From Patescibacteria group bacterium (lineage in GTDB: Bacteria > Patescibacteriota > Patescibacteriia > UBA11705 > JABHMO01), in NCBI GenBank assembly GCA_018818405.1, contig JAHIRY010000010.1, forward strand, positions 1 to 36,038: a DNA stretch of 36,038 bases, written 5' to 3'. Below, in pieces: positions 27,239 to 36,038 of the stretch (its first letter is position 1; each line of letters opens with the position of its first letter). The notes beneath the pieces are model-generated. The model made no database searches and was not told the DNA's origin. It saw nothing but the letters and a program-made list of their open reading frames with translations. The translations under genes were made by a program, and so were the position numbers.

Positions 27239-30200
27239 ATGAAATACACTCCATTGCATGTTCACAGCCACTACAGCCTGCTGGACGGATTGTCAAAGCT
27301 GGAAGATCTGGTGCAAAAAGCAAAGGATGAGGGAATGACCGCGATTGCGCTCACCGACCATGGAGTAATGCATGGAGCGATTGAGTTTTATCAGAAATGC
27401 CGGGCCGCCGGCATAAAACCGATTATCGGCGTGGAAGCTTATATTGTGGAAGACAGAAAAAAGAAAGTCGCCTCCGAAGAAGAGCGTTTTCATCTGATCT
27501 TGCTGGCAAAAAATTATGAAGGCTACAAAAATTTGATCAAGCTGACTTCCATCGCGCATCTCGAAGGATTTTATTACAAACCGAGAATCGACTGGGAAAT
27601 TCTACGGCAATACAGCGGCGGAATTGTTTGCACTTCCGCTTGTCTGCAGGGAGAAGTGTCTCGCGCCATATTAAAAGGCTGGAATGATGAAAAAATCGAC
27701 GAAGTGATCGCCCGATATATTGAAGTTTTCGGCAGAGAAAATTTTTATCTGGAAGTCCAGCATCATCCGAATCTGCCTGACCAGAAAAAAGTAAACGATA
27801 AAATTTTCGAAATGGGAAAAAGATTGGAAATTCCGATAGTCGCAACCAATGACACTCATTATGTGAATTCCGAAGACGCGGAAGCGCATGATATTTTGAT
27901 CTGCCTGCAGACAAAGAAAACAATCAACGAACCTAACAGAATGTCATATCTGGGCGAGGATTTTTCTCTGCACACTTGCGCGCAAATGTCTGATATATTT
28001 CGCGGCAATCCGGAAGTTCTGGAGAATACGAATAAAATCGCGGAGCAATGCGATCTGGAAATTCCGCTCGGACAAATTCAATTGCCATACTTTGAAGTTC
28101 CCGCCGGATTAACTGATTTTGAATATCTGAGAAATCTTTGTTATGAAAATATTCAACCGCGTTTCAACTTTGATTTTAAAAAAGAAAATTTGAGCGAAAC
28201 GGAAAAAGTAGTGATTGAACGACTTGAATATGAATTGGAGATAATTAAAAATACCGGCTATGCTTCTTATTTTTTAATTGTTCAGGACTTTATCAATTGG
28301 GCGAAGAACAATGGAGTTGTAGTCGGACCGGGCCGCGGTTCCGCCGCCGGAAGTTTGGTCGCGTATCTTGTCAGCATTACCAATCTCGATCCGCTCAAAT
28401 ACGATCTTTTGTTTGAAAGATTTTTAAATCCCGCCCGCGTATCCATGCCTGATATTGATACTGATTTTGCGGATGTTCGGCGCGATGAAGTTTTGAAATA
28501 TGTGGAACAAAAATACGGCAAAGATCATGTGGCGCAAATTATCACTTTCGGGACAATGGCCGCGCGCGCCGCTGTTCGCGATGTGGGACGAGTCCTGGAA
28601 ATGCCGTACAGCTTTTGCGATCAAATATCAAAATTGCTGCCGGGCAACATGAAATTGCATGACGCTGTCACTCGCGTGGCTGAAGTGAAAGAACTTTACG
28701 ACAAAAATCCTGACGCAAAAAGAATAATTGATTTCGCGAAAAAACTCGAAGGTGTCGCCCGTCACGCTTCCACTCACGCCTGCGGCGTTGTGATCAGTCA
28801 GAAACCGCTGGATGAATATTGTCCCTGCCAGTTTTCGCGGGACAAGGAAGACGCCATTGTCACGCAATATTCTCTTCATCCGATCGAAGATCTCGGACTT
28901 TTGAAAATGGACTTTTTGGGTTTGAAAAATTTGACGATCATTGAAACCGCGGTAAATATCATTGAAAAAATTTACGGAAATAAAATAGAAATCGACGACA
29001 TTACTCTGGAAGATGAAAAAGCGTACAAACTTTTTCAAGACGGATTGACCACCGGCGTTTTTCAATTTGAATCCAGCGGAATGAAACGATATTTAAAGCA
29101 ATTGGCTCCTTCAAACATTGAAGATTTGATCGCCATGGTGGCGCTCTACCGTCCGGGTCCGATGGATCTGATTCCCGATTACATTGAGAGAAAACACGGC
29201 CGTCAAAAAGTCGAATATGTTCATCCGAAGCTGGAGAGCAGTCTGGCGAAAACTTTCGGCATTGCCATTTATCAGGAACAAGTAATGCAAATCGCCCGCG
29301 ATCTTGCCGGCTTTTCACTCGGCGAAGCTGATGTCCTGCGCAAAGCCATGGGAAAAAAGAACGCAGAACTTTTGGCCGAACAAAAAGAAAAATTCATCAA
29401 AGGCTGTATTTCTCAGGGAATAGACGCTGAAGTTTCAAAAAACATTTTTGCGTTTATCGAGCCTTTCGCCGGATACGGATTCAATCGCAGCCACGCCGCT
29501 TGTTATGCTTTTATCGCTTATCAAACTTCATTTTTAAAAGCGAATTATCCGGCGGAATTCATGGCCGCGCTGCTGACCGCCGATCATGACAATATGGAGC
29601 GCGTTGCCATTGAAATAGATGAATGCCGAAAAATGGGAATTGAAATTTTGCCTCCGAGCATCAATGAAAGTTATACGACATTTACGGTTGTCGCTGATTC
29701 GGTGAAGAGCGGAACTCCGCGCATTCGTTTCGGATTGAACGCGATCCGCAATGTCGGACAAAATGTGGTGAAATCGATTATTCATGAAAGAAAGCAAAAC
29801 GGCGCCTACGAAAATTTGGAAGATTTTCTCGGCCGTCTCACCAGCAAAGATTTAAACAAAAAATCATTGGAAGGATTGATAAAAAGCGGAGCGCTCGATA
29901 TTTTCGGCGAGCGAAATCAATTGATGGAAAGCATGGACAAGCTGATTTTGTATGTAAAAGAAATGGAACATTCCAGAAATATCAATCAGACGAGTTTGTT
30001 CGGTTCCGGAAGCGGAGCGGAATTATCCCCGCCGAGAATTCTTTTGCGCGAAGAATCGCCGGCAAAAAAATCTTTGCTTTTGTCGTGGGAAAGAGAATTT
30101 CTCGGACTGTATGTGTCCGAACATCCGTTCAGTCTTTTTGAAAAAAAATTGGCTGAAGTAATTTTGCCGCTGATTCGGCTGAAAGAAATTTTCGATGAAG

Positions 30201-30781
30201 AGCGGATTGTCCGCGTCGGCGGAATTGTGAGAAGCATGAAAAAGATCATGACAAAAAAAGGCGATCCAATGCTTTTCGTCATGCTGGAAGATGGAATAAC
30301 TTCCGTGGAAATTTTGGTTTTTCCCAGATTGTACAAAGAACAGGAATCTCTGTGGAAAGAAGAAAAAATCGTGGTGATCGAAGGAACGGTTTCGCTCAAA
30401 GACGGAGAACAAAAAATTTTGTGCAACAAAGTCTGGGAGCTCGAGGAAAATAATTTTGACGAAGCGGTGCGCGCGATCGCCAATTCGCCGTTTCAGGAAA
30501 ACAATCGCCGGAAATTTTGGAACAAAGAAAAAACAGCCATTGAAAAGAAAACAAAACCCGGCGCAGTCACCATCAATTATCCGATCGGCGCGACCAAGGC
30601 GACAGCTGACAAAATAAAAATGTTTTTCATGACAATTCCCGGAAACGACCAAGTCTTCCTGAAAATTCAGGACAAATTGATAAAAACCGATTTTTTGATC
30701 AATGTAAATGAAGACACCGCGCGCCAGCTGGAATCAATCCTGGGCAGGGGAGCGATCGGCGGGAAAAAAGACGGCGAATAG
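27239..30781 (+). CDS. dnaE: DNA polymerase III subunit alpha
   Basis: PHP domain LHVHSHYSLLDGLSKLEDLV; VVGPGRGSAAGSLVAYLV; PDIDTDFADVRRDEV; GYGFNRSHAACYAFIAYQTSFLKANYPAEFMAALL; C-terminal OB-like region. Confidence 0.97.
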   Translation: MKYTPLHVHSHYSLLDGLSKLEDLVQKAKDEGMTAIALTDHGVMHGAIEFYQKCRAAGIKPIIGVEAYIVEDRKKKVASEEERFHLILLAKNYEGYKNLIKLTSIAHLEGFYYKPRIDWEILRQYSGGIVCTSACLQGEVSRAILKGWNDEKIDEVIARYIEVFGRENFYLEVQHHPNLPDQKKVNDKIFEMGKRLEIPIVATNDTHYVNSEDAEAHDILICLQTKKTINEPNRMSYLGEDFSLHTCAQMSDIFRGNPEVLENTNKIAEQCDLEIPLGQIQLPYFEVPAGLTDFEYLRNLCYENIQPRFNFDFKKENLSETEKVVIERLEYELEIIKNTGYASYFLIVQDFINWAKNNGVVVGPGRGSAAGSLVAYLVSITNLDPLKYDLLFERFLNPARVSMPDIDTDFADVRRDEVLKYVEQKYGKDHVAQIITFGTMAARAAVRDVGRVLEMPYSFCDQISKLLPGNMKLHDAVTRVAEVKELYDKNPDAKRIIDFAKKLEGVARHASTHACGVVISQKPLDEYCPCQFSRDKEDAIVTQYSLHPIEDLGLLKMDFLGLKNLTIIETAVNIIEKIYGNKIEIDDITLEDEKAYKLFQDGLTTGVFQFESSGMKRYLKQLAPSNIEDLIAMVALYRPGPMDLIPDYIERKHGRQKVEYVHPKLESSLAKTFGIAIYQEQVMQIARDLAGFSLGEADVLRKAMGKKNAELLAEQKEKFIKGCISQGIDAEVSKNIFAFIEPFAGYGFNRSHAACYAFIAYQTSFLKANYPAEFMAALLTADHDNMERVAIEIDECRKMGIEILPPSINESYTTFTVVADSVKSGTPRIRFGLNAIRNVGQNVVKSIIHERKQNGAYENLEDFLGRLTSKDLNKKSLEGLIKSGALDIFGERNQLMESMDKLILYVKEMEHSRNINQTSLFGSGSGAELSPPRILLREESPAKKSLLLSWEREFLGLYVSEHPFSLFEKKLAEVILPLIRLKEIFDEERIVRVGGIVRSMKKIMTKKGDPMLFVMLEDGITSVEILVFPRLYKEQESLWKEEKIVVIEGTVSLKDGEQKILCNKVWELEENNFDEAVRAIANSPFQENNRRKFWNKEKTAIEKKTKPGAVTINYPIGATKATADKIKMFFMTIPGNDQVFLKIQDKLIKTDFLINVNEDTARQLESILGRGAIGGKKDGE

Positions 30782-30828
30782 CGCGCGTTTAATTTTGCCA
30801 ACGAAAAAAATTTTTGAATAAAAAAAAC

Positions 30829-30851
30829 GGGATTCTCATCCCCGATTTTTT
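30829..30851. terminator. Bidirectional terminator between convergent genes
   Basis: Poly-A, GGGAT-TCTC-ATCCC, then poly-T, between dnaE (+) and the ATP-grasp gene (-). Confidence 0.7.
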
Positions 30852-30917
30852 TTCCTGTAAGTTTTGTTGTTATCGATAAAAGCAGTTAGCCAACTGATTT
30901 GTGAATGAAAAGATTCA

Positions 30918-32048
30918 TTAAATATTTTTTTCTTTAACGATTAATTTCAATTCGTCGACGATCATATTGATCAATTCTTTTGCTTTTCGTTCATTTATCG
31001 CTTTTTTGTGATTCCAGTCGAGTCCGGGCCGGTCGTTTCCTTCGATGAAATACAGGTTGCCGCTGTCGCTTCGAATAAAATCCAGCGCGTATAGCGAATG
31101 TTTCAGATTTAATTTTTTCTTCAAACTTTTAATTATTTTCCCGGTCATTGCCAGCACTTCTCTCGGGATCTCGTTTATGGGAATGTAAATCAAATCTCCG
31201 CCTTGATGTTCATTGCATTTGAAACTTCCTTTTTTTGCGATTCTTATGTATGTTTGTATTATTTCATCATTCAGAACAATTACCCGCAAATCAATAAGTC
31301 CGCCGGATTTTCCGAAAACAAATCCGTCATTGCAATCAATGAACGGTTGCATAATGTAGGATGATATTTTTTTTCTTTTTTTATCGGATTCAAATTGCCG
31401 AGTGATTTCATCTCCGTTCGCAATGCCTGACTTGTCAAAGTTTACTTTAAATATTTTAAGACCGCTGGATCCGGTTTTATCTTTGATTATGTAGCTGCCG
31501 TTAAAATCATTTTTGTATTTGCTTTTTTTTAGTAATGAATCCATTTCGCCTTTTGCAGTGTTTACTTCGCGCGCCGAGAGATTTTTCACTTCCACCGTGG
31601 GAATGGCAAATTCTTTGAAATGTTTGTAAGTGTTCAGTTTATTTTGAAAAATATCTTTTAATCGTTGATTGTTGAAAAGATAAATGGATTTTGAATCAGT
31701 CAGCAATTTGAGTTTCAGTTTTTGCTTTTGAGTCGTTGGCGTGAATTTATATAAAAATATTTTTGAATGCGCTTTGCCGCAATTTCTTTTCCAGCCCTTG
31801 TCGTATGTCCAGAAACTTTGGAAAAGACCTTCTCCTATAATATCATCGGAAGTGGCGAAAGCGGCCTTGATTCCCATCTTTTTGCATCTCGATAAGAAAT
31901 ATCGATAGCTGTCATTGTAAATTTCATTTTTGCTGTTGGCGGAAAAGGGGACAGCTTCTTTGTAATTGCCGTTTCTTGCGCTTTTTGCGATCGCGCCCGA
32001 GTAGGCGACAATTAAATCAAAGATTGTTGTGTTGTCAGCGTCTGTCAT
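30918..32048 (-). CDS. ATP-grasp domain protein
   Basis: SYIIKDKTGSSGLKIFKVNF, SYIMQPFIDC, LIDLRVIVLND, YALDFIRSDSGNLYFIEGNDRPGLDW. Confidence 0.7.
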   Translation of the reverse strand: MTDADNTTIFDLIVAYSGAIAKSARNGNYKEAVPFSANSKNEIYNDSYRYFLSRCKKMGIKAAFATSDDIIGEGLFQSFWTYDKGWKRNCGKAHSKIFLYKFTPTTQKQKLKLKLLTDSKSIYLFNNQRLKDIFQNKLNTYKHFKEFAIPTVEVKNLSAREVNTAKGEMDSLLKKSKYKNDFNGSYIIKDKTGSSGLKIFKVNFDKSGIANGDEITRQFESDKKRKKISSYIMQPFIDCNDGFVFGKSGGLIDLRVIVLNDEIIQTYIRIAKKGSFKCNEHQGGDLIYIPINEIPREVLAMTGKIIKSLKKKLNLKHSLYALDFIRSDSGNLYFIEGNDRPGLDWNHKKAINERKAKELINMIVDELKLIVKEKNI

Positions 32049-32122
32049 TGTTTGGCTGTAAATAATTATGGTTTAATCGCCTGGTTGCAATTCAAAATTT
32101 GGCGCGAGTAAAATCCTTCGCT

Positions 32123-33421
32123 TTACCATTTTTTTGGACTGCGTTTGAATCTGTTTCCCGATTTTGCGTTTTTGGAAAAATAATTTTTATTTTTTGATGC
32201 GGGAAAAGATTTATGTTTAAATCCGGCATTGTTGCCGAAAGGTTTCTGCGGCAATGGTCTGGCTGACGGACCGACTGCGTTTTTCGCGGTTTCTGAATGA
32301 AATGAATGATCCATGATCGGTATTTTCTGTCCTATCAATGTCTCAATATCTCTGAGAAAATTTCTTTCATCAGCCGCGCAAAATGAAAATGCCGTTCCCT
32401 CGGCGCCCGCTCGCGCGGTTCTTCCGATTCTGTGAATATAACTTTCCGCTTCGTTTGGCAGTTCAAAATTTATAACATGCGAGATATTATCAATATCAAT
32501 TCCTCTGGCGGCAATATCGGTCGCGACCAATATTTTAATTCTGCCGGTTTTGAAATCATGAATCGCTTTGGTTCTCGCGTTTTGCGATTTATTTCCGTGA
32601 ATCGCGGTGGCTGATATCTTGTTTTTGCTGAGGAATATCGCCACTTTATTCGCTTTGTGTTTTGTTCGAGTGAAAACCAAAACGCTGGCAAGATTTTTTT
32701 GCCGCAGGAGTTCGAGCAGGAGATTTCCTTTTGAAGATGAGTCAATGAAAAATACGTATTGTTTTATCCTCTCAACCGTCTTTGTTTCGGGAGCGACATC
32801 CACCTGAATCGGATTTTTCAACAGACTTTTTGCCAGGTTGTTGAACGGCGTTGACATTGTTGCCGAGAAAAATAATGATTGTTTTTGGGACGGCAATTTC
32901 GTGATGATTTTTTTGATATCAGGGAGAAAACCCATATCAAGCATTCTGTCCGCTTCATCCAAGACAAAAAATTCCACATTATCGAGATTGAGTCTTTTTT
33001 GCTGCAGCAAGTCCAGCAATCTGCCCGGAGTTGCCGCAAGAATATCAATTCCGCCGGACAATGCCTGCACCTGCCGTCCTTGTCGAACTCCTCCGAAAAT
33101 TACAGTGTGCCTAAAATTGAGAAATTCGCCGTACGCGGAAAAACTGTCTCCGATTTGCGCGGCCAGTTCTCTCGTCGGAGCGAGCACCAGAGCTTGAATT
33201 ACCCGCGGATGTTTTTCCGTCATCTTTTGCAATATCGGCAAAATAAAGGCCGCTGTTTTGCCAGTGCCCGTTTGCGCGATGCCGATCAGATCTTTGCCGG
33301 ACAATAGGCCGGGGATTGATTGTGCTTGGATGGGAGTGGGAATCGTATATCCTTGTTTTGCTATCGCTCTTTCGAGTTGAGGAATTAAATTCAGATCCTT
33401 AAATGATATTGTGTTTTCCAT
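32123..33421 (-). CDS. DEAD-box RNA helicase (RhlE-like)
   Basis: PTPIQAQSIP, AQTGTGKTAAF, PTRELAAQI, TPGRLLDLL, LDEADRMLDMGF, FSATMS, ATDIAARGIDI, YIHRIGRTARAG. Confidence 0.95.
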   Translation of the reverse strand: MENTISFKDLNLIPQLERAIAKQGYTIPTPIQAQSIPGLLSGKDLIGIAQTGTGKTAAFILPILQKMTEKHPRVIQALVLAPTRELAAQIGDSFSAYGEFLNFRHTVIFGGVRQGRQVQALSGGIDILAATPGRLLDLLQQKRLNLDNVEFFVLDEADRMLDMGFLPDIKKIITKLPSQKQSLFFSATMSTPFNNLAKSLLKNPIQVDVAPETKTVERIKQYVFFIDSSSKGNLLLELLRQKNLASVLVFTRTKHKANKVAIFLSKNKISATAIHGNKSQNARTKAIHDFKTGRIKILVATDIAARGIDIDNISHVINFELPNEAESYIHRIGRTARAGAEGTAFSFCAADERNFLRDIETLIGQKIPIMDHSFHSETAKNAVGPSARPLPQKPFGNNAGFKHKSFPASKNKNYFSKNAKSGNRFKRSPKKW

Positions 33422-33728
33422 TATAGTTTAAAATAGTTCTTTGTTTATTAAATTTGCGTATATTATTGCACTGGAGGAGGGAAGTTTGCCTTTGCATAAT
33501 AAAAGCATACTTTGAAATGGTATGCTAGTACAAGAAAGTTGGCTGTTTATGGTTGAACTTTTGTTCTTAACTTACGGAATAAATATAACAAATATACTGG
33601 GAAATGTCAAGCCCGGCTGCCATTTCCGTATCAAAAAGAGTTTTTGACGATTTTTTCTGAGCATCTGCGGCAATCCGTCAAAGAAAATAAAAAACGGAAT
33701 TTTTCGTCCGGTTTTATGCGCTGTTTTA

Positions 33729-33763
33729 TGTTGACGGCGATATAATTAGTTAAGTGATGTAAA
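33729..33763. repeat. 35-bp direct repeat, copy 1
   Basis: tgttgacggcgatataattagttaagtgatgtaaa; differs at one internal position from 35369..35403. Confidence 0.85.
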
Positions 33764-33766
33764 TTT

Positions 33767-34075
33767 CTATTTTTCTTTATTGATCCACTTTTTATTAATC
33801 GCTTCTTCTAAATCGATCCCGAGTAAATGCGCGTTAACTATTGCCATTCCCACGACATCCGCCAATTCCTTTGCTAATTCTTTTTTTGAAATTTCCTCAG
33901 GCACATGTTTTTCCGGGCGGCTTTTTTTCCTGTGAATTAACACGGCTTGGGCAAATTCACCGACTTCCTCATATAATTTCAACAACGCAAAATCTTCATC
34001 GATTTGTACATTGTATTTTTGTCCGTAGTCCATGGCATTTTCTATGACGCTCTGTTGTAATTCATTAAAATCCAT
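33767..34075 (-). CDS. MazG-like NTP pyrophosphohydrolase
   Basis: LLKLYEEVGEFAQAVL and KKELAKELADVVGMAIVNAHLLGIDLEEAINKKW. Confidence 0.8.
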   Translation of the reverse strand: MDFNELQQSVIENAMDYGQKYNVQIDEDFALLKLYEEVGEFAQAVLIHRKKSRPEKHVPEEISKKELAKELADVVGMAIVNAHLLGIDLEEAINKKWINKEK

Positions 34076-34244
34076 AAAGTAAAATTAAAATTTATTTCAG
34101 CTAACGTTTCGCGTGTATGAGAAGTTTTTGTGGATGAAATGAAACGAAAATTTGGGTGAAGTAAACGGGGAAAATTTTTTTTCGTTTCAATTAAAATCGT
34201 TTGGGGGCATTTTATTCGTCATTCAATATTTTTATTATTGGGGT

Positions 34245-34754
34245 CTATTTTTTCCTCGAAATAAATTTGATAAAATTTTCCGTAATTTCTTTTAACTTCT
34301 CGAACTTATAGCTATGGCCTTCTTGATGTGATTCTGACTTAATGTTCACTGCTTTATTGAAATTATACAGTGCCCATCCGGCATTACTCCTGAATCTTTC
34401 GCGACTTAATTTGTAATTTGGAAAATGCTCATTAAACCATTTTTTGTATTCTTTTTTCTGGATACTTCGAAATCTAAAATTGTTTATTTGGTGAAAATAA
34501 ATATAACTAACAAGGGCAATCCTTTTGTTGCCATTTTCAAAATAATGACTGGTGCTTAGTGCTATAAAAAGGTAGACCGCCTTCTTGTGATAATCTGGAT
34601 AATACCTTGTTTGTATTCGTTGAAGTAAACTTTTGAGTTGATCTATCCCGCTTTTATCTTTTTCATATAAAGGTTTTTTGACATCGTCATAAACCAGCTT
34701 TCTAATGTCCTCGAAAAGGAAATCAATGTAATCTTCGAGTTTGGGATAGATCAT
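34245..34754 (-). CDS. Doc-like Fic-fold toxin
   Basis: KAVYLFIALSTSHYFENGNKRIALVSYIYF resembles the Doc HxFxxGNKR motif. Confidence 0.7.
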   Translation of the reverse strand: MIYPKLEDYIDFLFEDIRKLVYDDVKKPLYEKDKSGIDQLKSLLQRIQTRYYPDYHKKAVYLFIALSTSHYFENGNKRIALVSYIYFHQINNFRFRSIQKKEYKKWFNEHFPNYKLSRERFRSNAGWALYNFNKAVNIKSESHQEGHSYKFEKLKEITENFIKFISRKK

Positions 34755-34930
34755 TACTGATTTGATAATTTTTTTATTACATCTCCGAAATTTCTAGAGA
34801 TATAAGAGGAGGCCTCCTTTTTAACTTTATAGAGACCTTTAATTTGCCCTTTTTTGCCATGCTTTGCAGTTTTTTTCTGGATGGCATAGGATTTATTATT
34901 CCTAGAATTTATTATTTTCTTTGTGACCAT
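34754..34930 (-). CDS. Small basic ORF, candidate antitoxin of the Doc-like toxin (absent from the supplied ORF track)
   Basis: Manual translation MVTKKIINSRNNKSYAIQKKTAKHGKKGQIKGLYKVKKEASSYISRNFGDVIKKLSNQ; TAA overlaps the downstream ATG by 1 nt (TAATG). Confidence 0.7.
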   Translation of the reverse strand: MVTKKIINSRNNKSYAIQKKTAKHGKKGQIKGLYKVKKEASSYISRNFGDVIKKLSNQ

Positions 34931-35045
34931 AGTTATTGAAGTATAGCATGAATTAGAATAACCCCGAATTCATTTATTATTTTTGATAAATAAAAAGTTT
35001 TGAATTATGGCGTCTAATGCTACTGGATACACGCCGTTCGTATAA

Positions 35046-35075
35046 TAAAAGCATACCACAAACCGGTATGCTTTT
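35046..35075. terminator. Long perfect hairpin with flanking A/T runs
   Basis: AAAAGCATACC-ACAAACC-GGTATGCTTTT; related hairpin at about 33499..33526. Confidence 0.6.
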
Positions 35076-35328
35076 ACAGGTGAGATCCGCGAAGCGTCGT
35101 GTTGGGATTTTATTCCCGCCGCCTAACGCGCGGATTTCTTGTCATATACGTAAAACATTAAAAACCGTACCGTGCAACACGGCCGGCTGCGAGATTAAGG
35201 CCGAAGATTTTTCAGAAGAAAAGCCGGGAAGGAAAATCATACAAAGTTGCTCCGGTAGCGACAATGAACAAAATGACGCATGTTATTTATTCGGTTTGGA
35301 CAAACCGAAAACCGTTTGAAGAAAAACA

Positions 35329-35356
35329 AAACTAGGATTTATTGTCCTAGTTTTTG
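35329..35356. terminator. Rho-independent terminator
   Basis: AAACTAGGA-TTTATTG-TCCTAGTTT with T-run on + and A-run before it. Confidence 0.75.
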
Positions 35357-35368
35357 TCCACAATTTTG

Positions 35369-35403
35369 TGTTGACGGCGATATAATTAGTTATGTGATGT
35401 AAA
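35369..35403. repeat. 35-bp direct repeat, copy 2
   Basis: tgttgacggcgatataattagttatgtgatgtaaa matches 33729..33763. Confidence 0.85.
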
Positions 35404-35514
35404 ATTCTTTTTCTTTTTTAAATTTGCTTTTATTATAAATAATAAATAAGTTTTTTTATTTTTGATTTTGGGCAGAGGGGTAATGGGTGAATGCCCAAAA
35501 TCCAAAACTCCTTA

Positions 35515-36038
35515 TTAACTCTTGCTATTAAAAAGTTCAACGTAATCTTTGTAAATATATGATTGTCCATATTTCTTATCTTTATCTTTTGGCGACAAAA
35601 TTTCCATTTCAATAAATCTGTCAATTACTGTTTGTGCGCCTGCGCGTGTAAAGCCTGTCCAATTCTGTATAATATTTACATTTACAATCGGCTGTCCATA
35701 AAGTTTTGGCAAAATAATTGTCGCGCTTTCAGAGGCGCGCTTGCCGAGCTTCTGAATTTTTATCATATCCCTTTGCTTCAAAACAGTGATTTTACCAACA
35801 ATATCAATAGCCTCATTCGCTATTTCAATAACACCATCTAAGAAAAAATCAATCCAATCATGAACATCGCCATTATGATAGCCAAATAATTTTTCGTAAT
35901 ATAATTTTTGGTGCTTTTTAAAAAAAGATGACAAAAACAAGACAGGTTTTTCCAAATAATCTTCTTTCCATAAATAAAAAGTGATTAACATTCTTCCCGT
36001 TCTTCCATTTCCATCTAAAAATGGATGGATTGTTTCAA
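35515..36038 (-). CDS. Fic family protein, truncated at the window edge (N-terminus outside)
   Basis: Reading past the track ORF start to the edge gives ...ETIHPFLDGNGRTGRMLITFYLW, a canonical Fic HPFxDGNGRxGR motif; C-terminal winged-helix-like part. Confidence 0.85.
   Translation of the reverse strand, partial: ETIHPFLDGNGRTGRMLITFYLWKEDYLEKPVLFLSSFFKKHQKLYYEKLFGYHNGDVHDWIDFFLDGVIEIANEAIDIVGKITVLKQRDMIKIQKLGKRASESATIILPKLYGQPIVNVNIIQNWTGFTRAGAQTVIDRFIEMEILSPKDKDKKYGQSYIYKDYVELFNSKS

Noticed and set aside
27239-30781. Intein or split in dnaE
   Set aside because: The ORF has ordinary length and continuous conserved motifs without intein splice signatures.
35017-35319. 100-aa plus-strand ORF
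   Set aside because: No recognizable domain, odd composition, overlaps strong hairpins; treated as possible structured RNA instead.
35040-35365. tmRNA, RNase P RNA or SRP RNA
   Set aside because: None of the hallmark conserved segments (tRNA-like ends with tag ORF, RNase P P4 core, SRP tetraloop domain) were found.

Overview
The window looks like a chromosomal segment of a Candidate Phyla Radiation (Patescibacteria / Parcubacteria-like) bacterium. This assignment is inferred from gene content and style, not from a marker search. TGA is used as an ordinary stop (for example argS). Left part: a minus-strand cluster of three tRNAs (Val-GAC, Val-CAC, Ile-UAU) interleaved with small repeats, a degenerate DHH-family protein, valS, a Bro-N protein, tyrS, a GxxExxY protein flanked by inverted repeats, argS, bactofilin, a DAGK-like protein, ferredoxin and tRNA-Leu(GAG). 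Middle: a compact zinc-ribbon two-gene unit, YraN, pyk-ppsA-cupin, an amino-acid permease, three GT2-type glycosyltransferases, a DUF4012 protein and dnaE. Right part (mostly minus strand): an ATP-grasp protein, a DEAD-box helicase, MazG-like, a Doc-like toxin with a small upstream ORF missed by the ORF track, and the 3' part of a Fic protein cut by the window edge. Most striking observations: (1) a complete histidine-phosphatase (RHG) domain inserted inside ValRS, between the two halves of a putative zinc knuckle; (2) ~62-64 bp palindromic-ended repeats (CCATGAACC...GGTTCATGG) whose end coincides with the CCA of three consecutive tRNAs, in both orientations; (3) a 58-codon candidate antitoxin overlapping the Doc-like start by 1 nt; (4) 37-bp terminal inverted repeats around a GxxExxY gene; (5) a 35-bp direct repeat bracketing the MazG/Doc module and a structured intergenic region.
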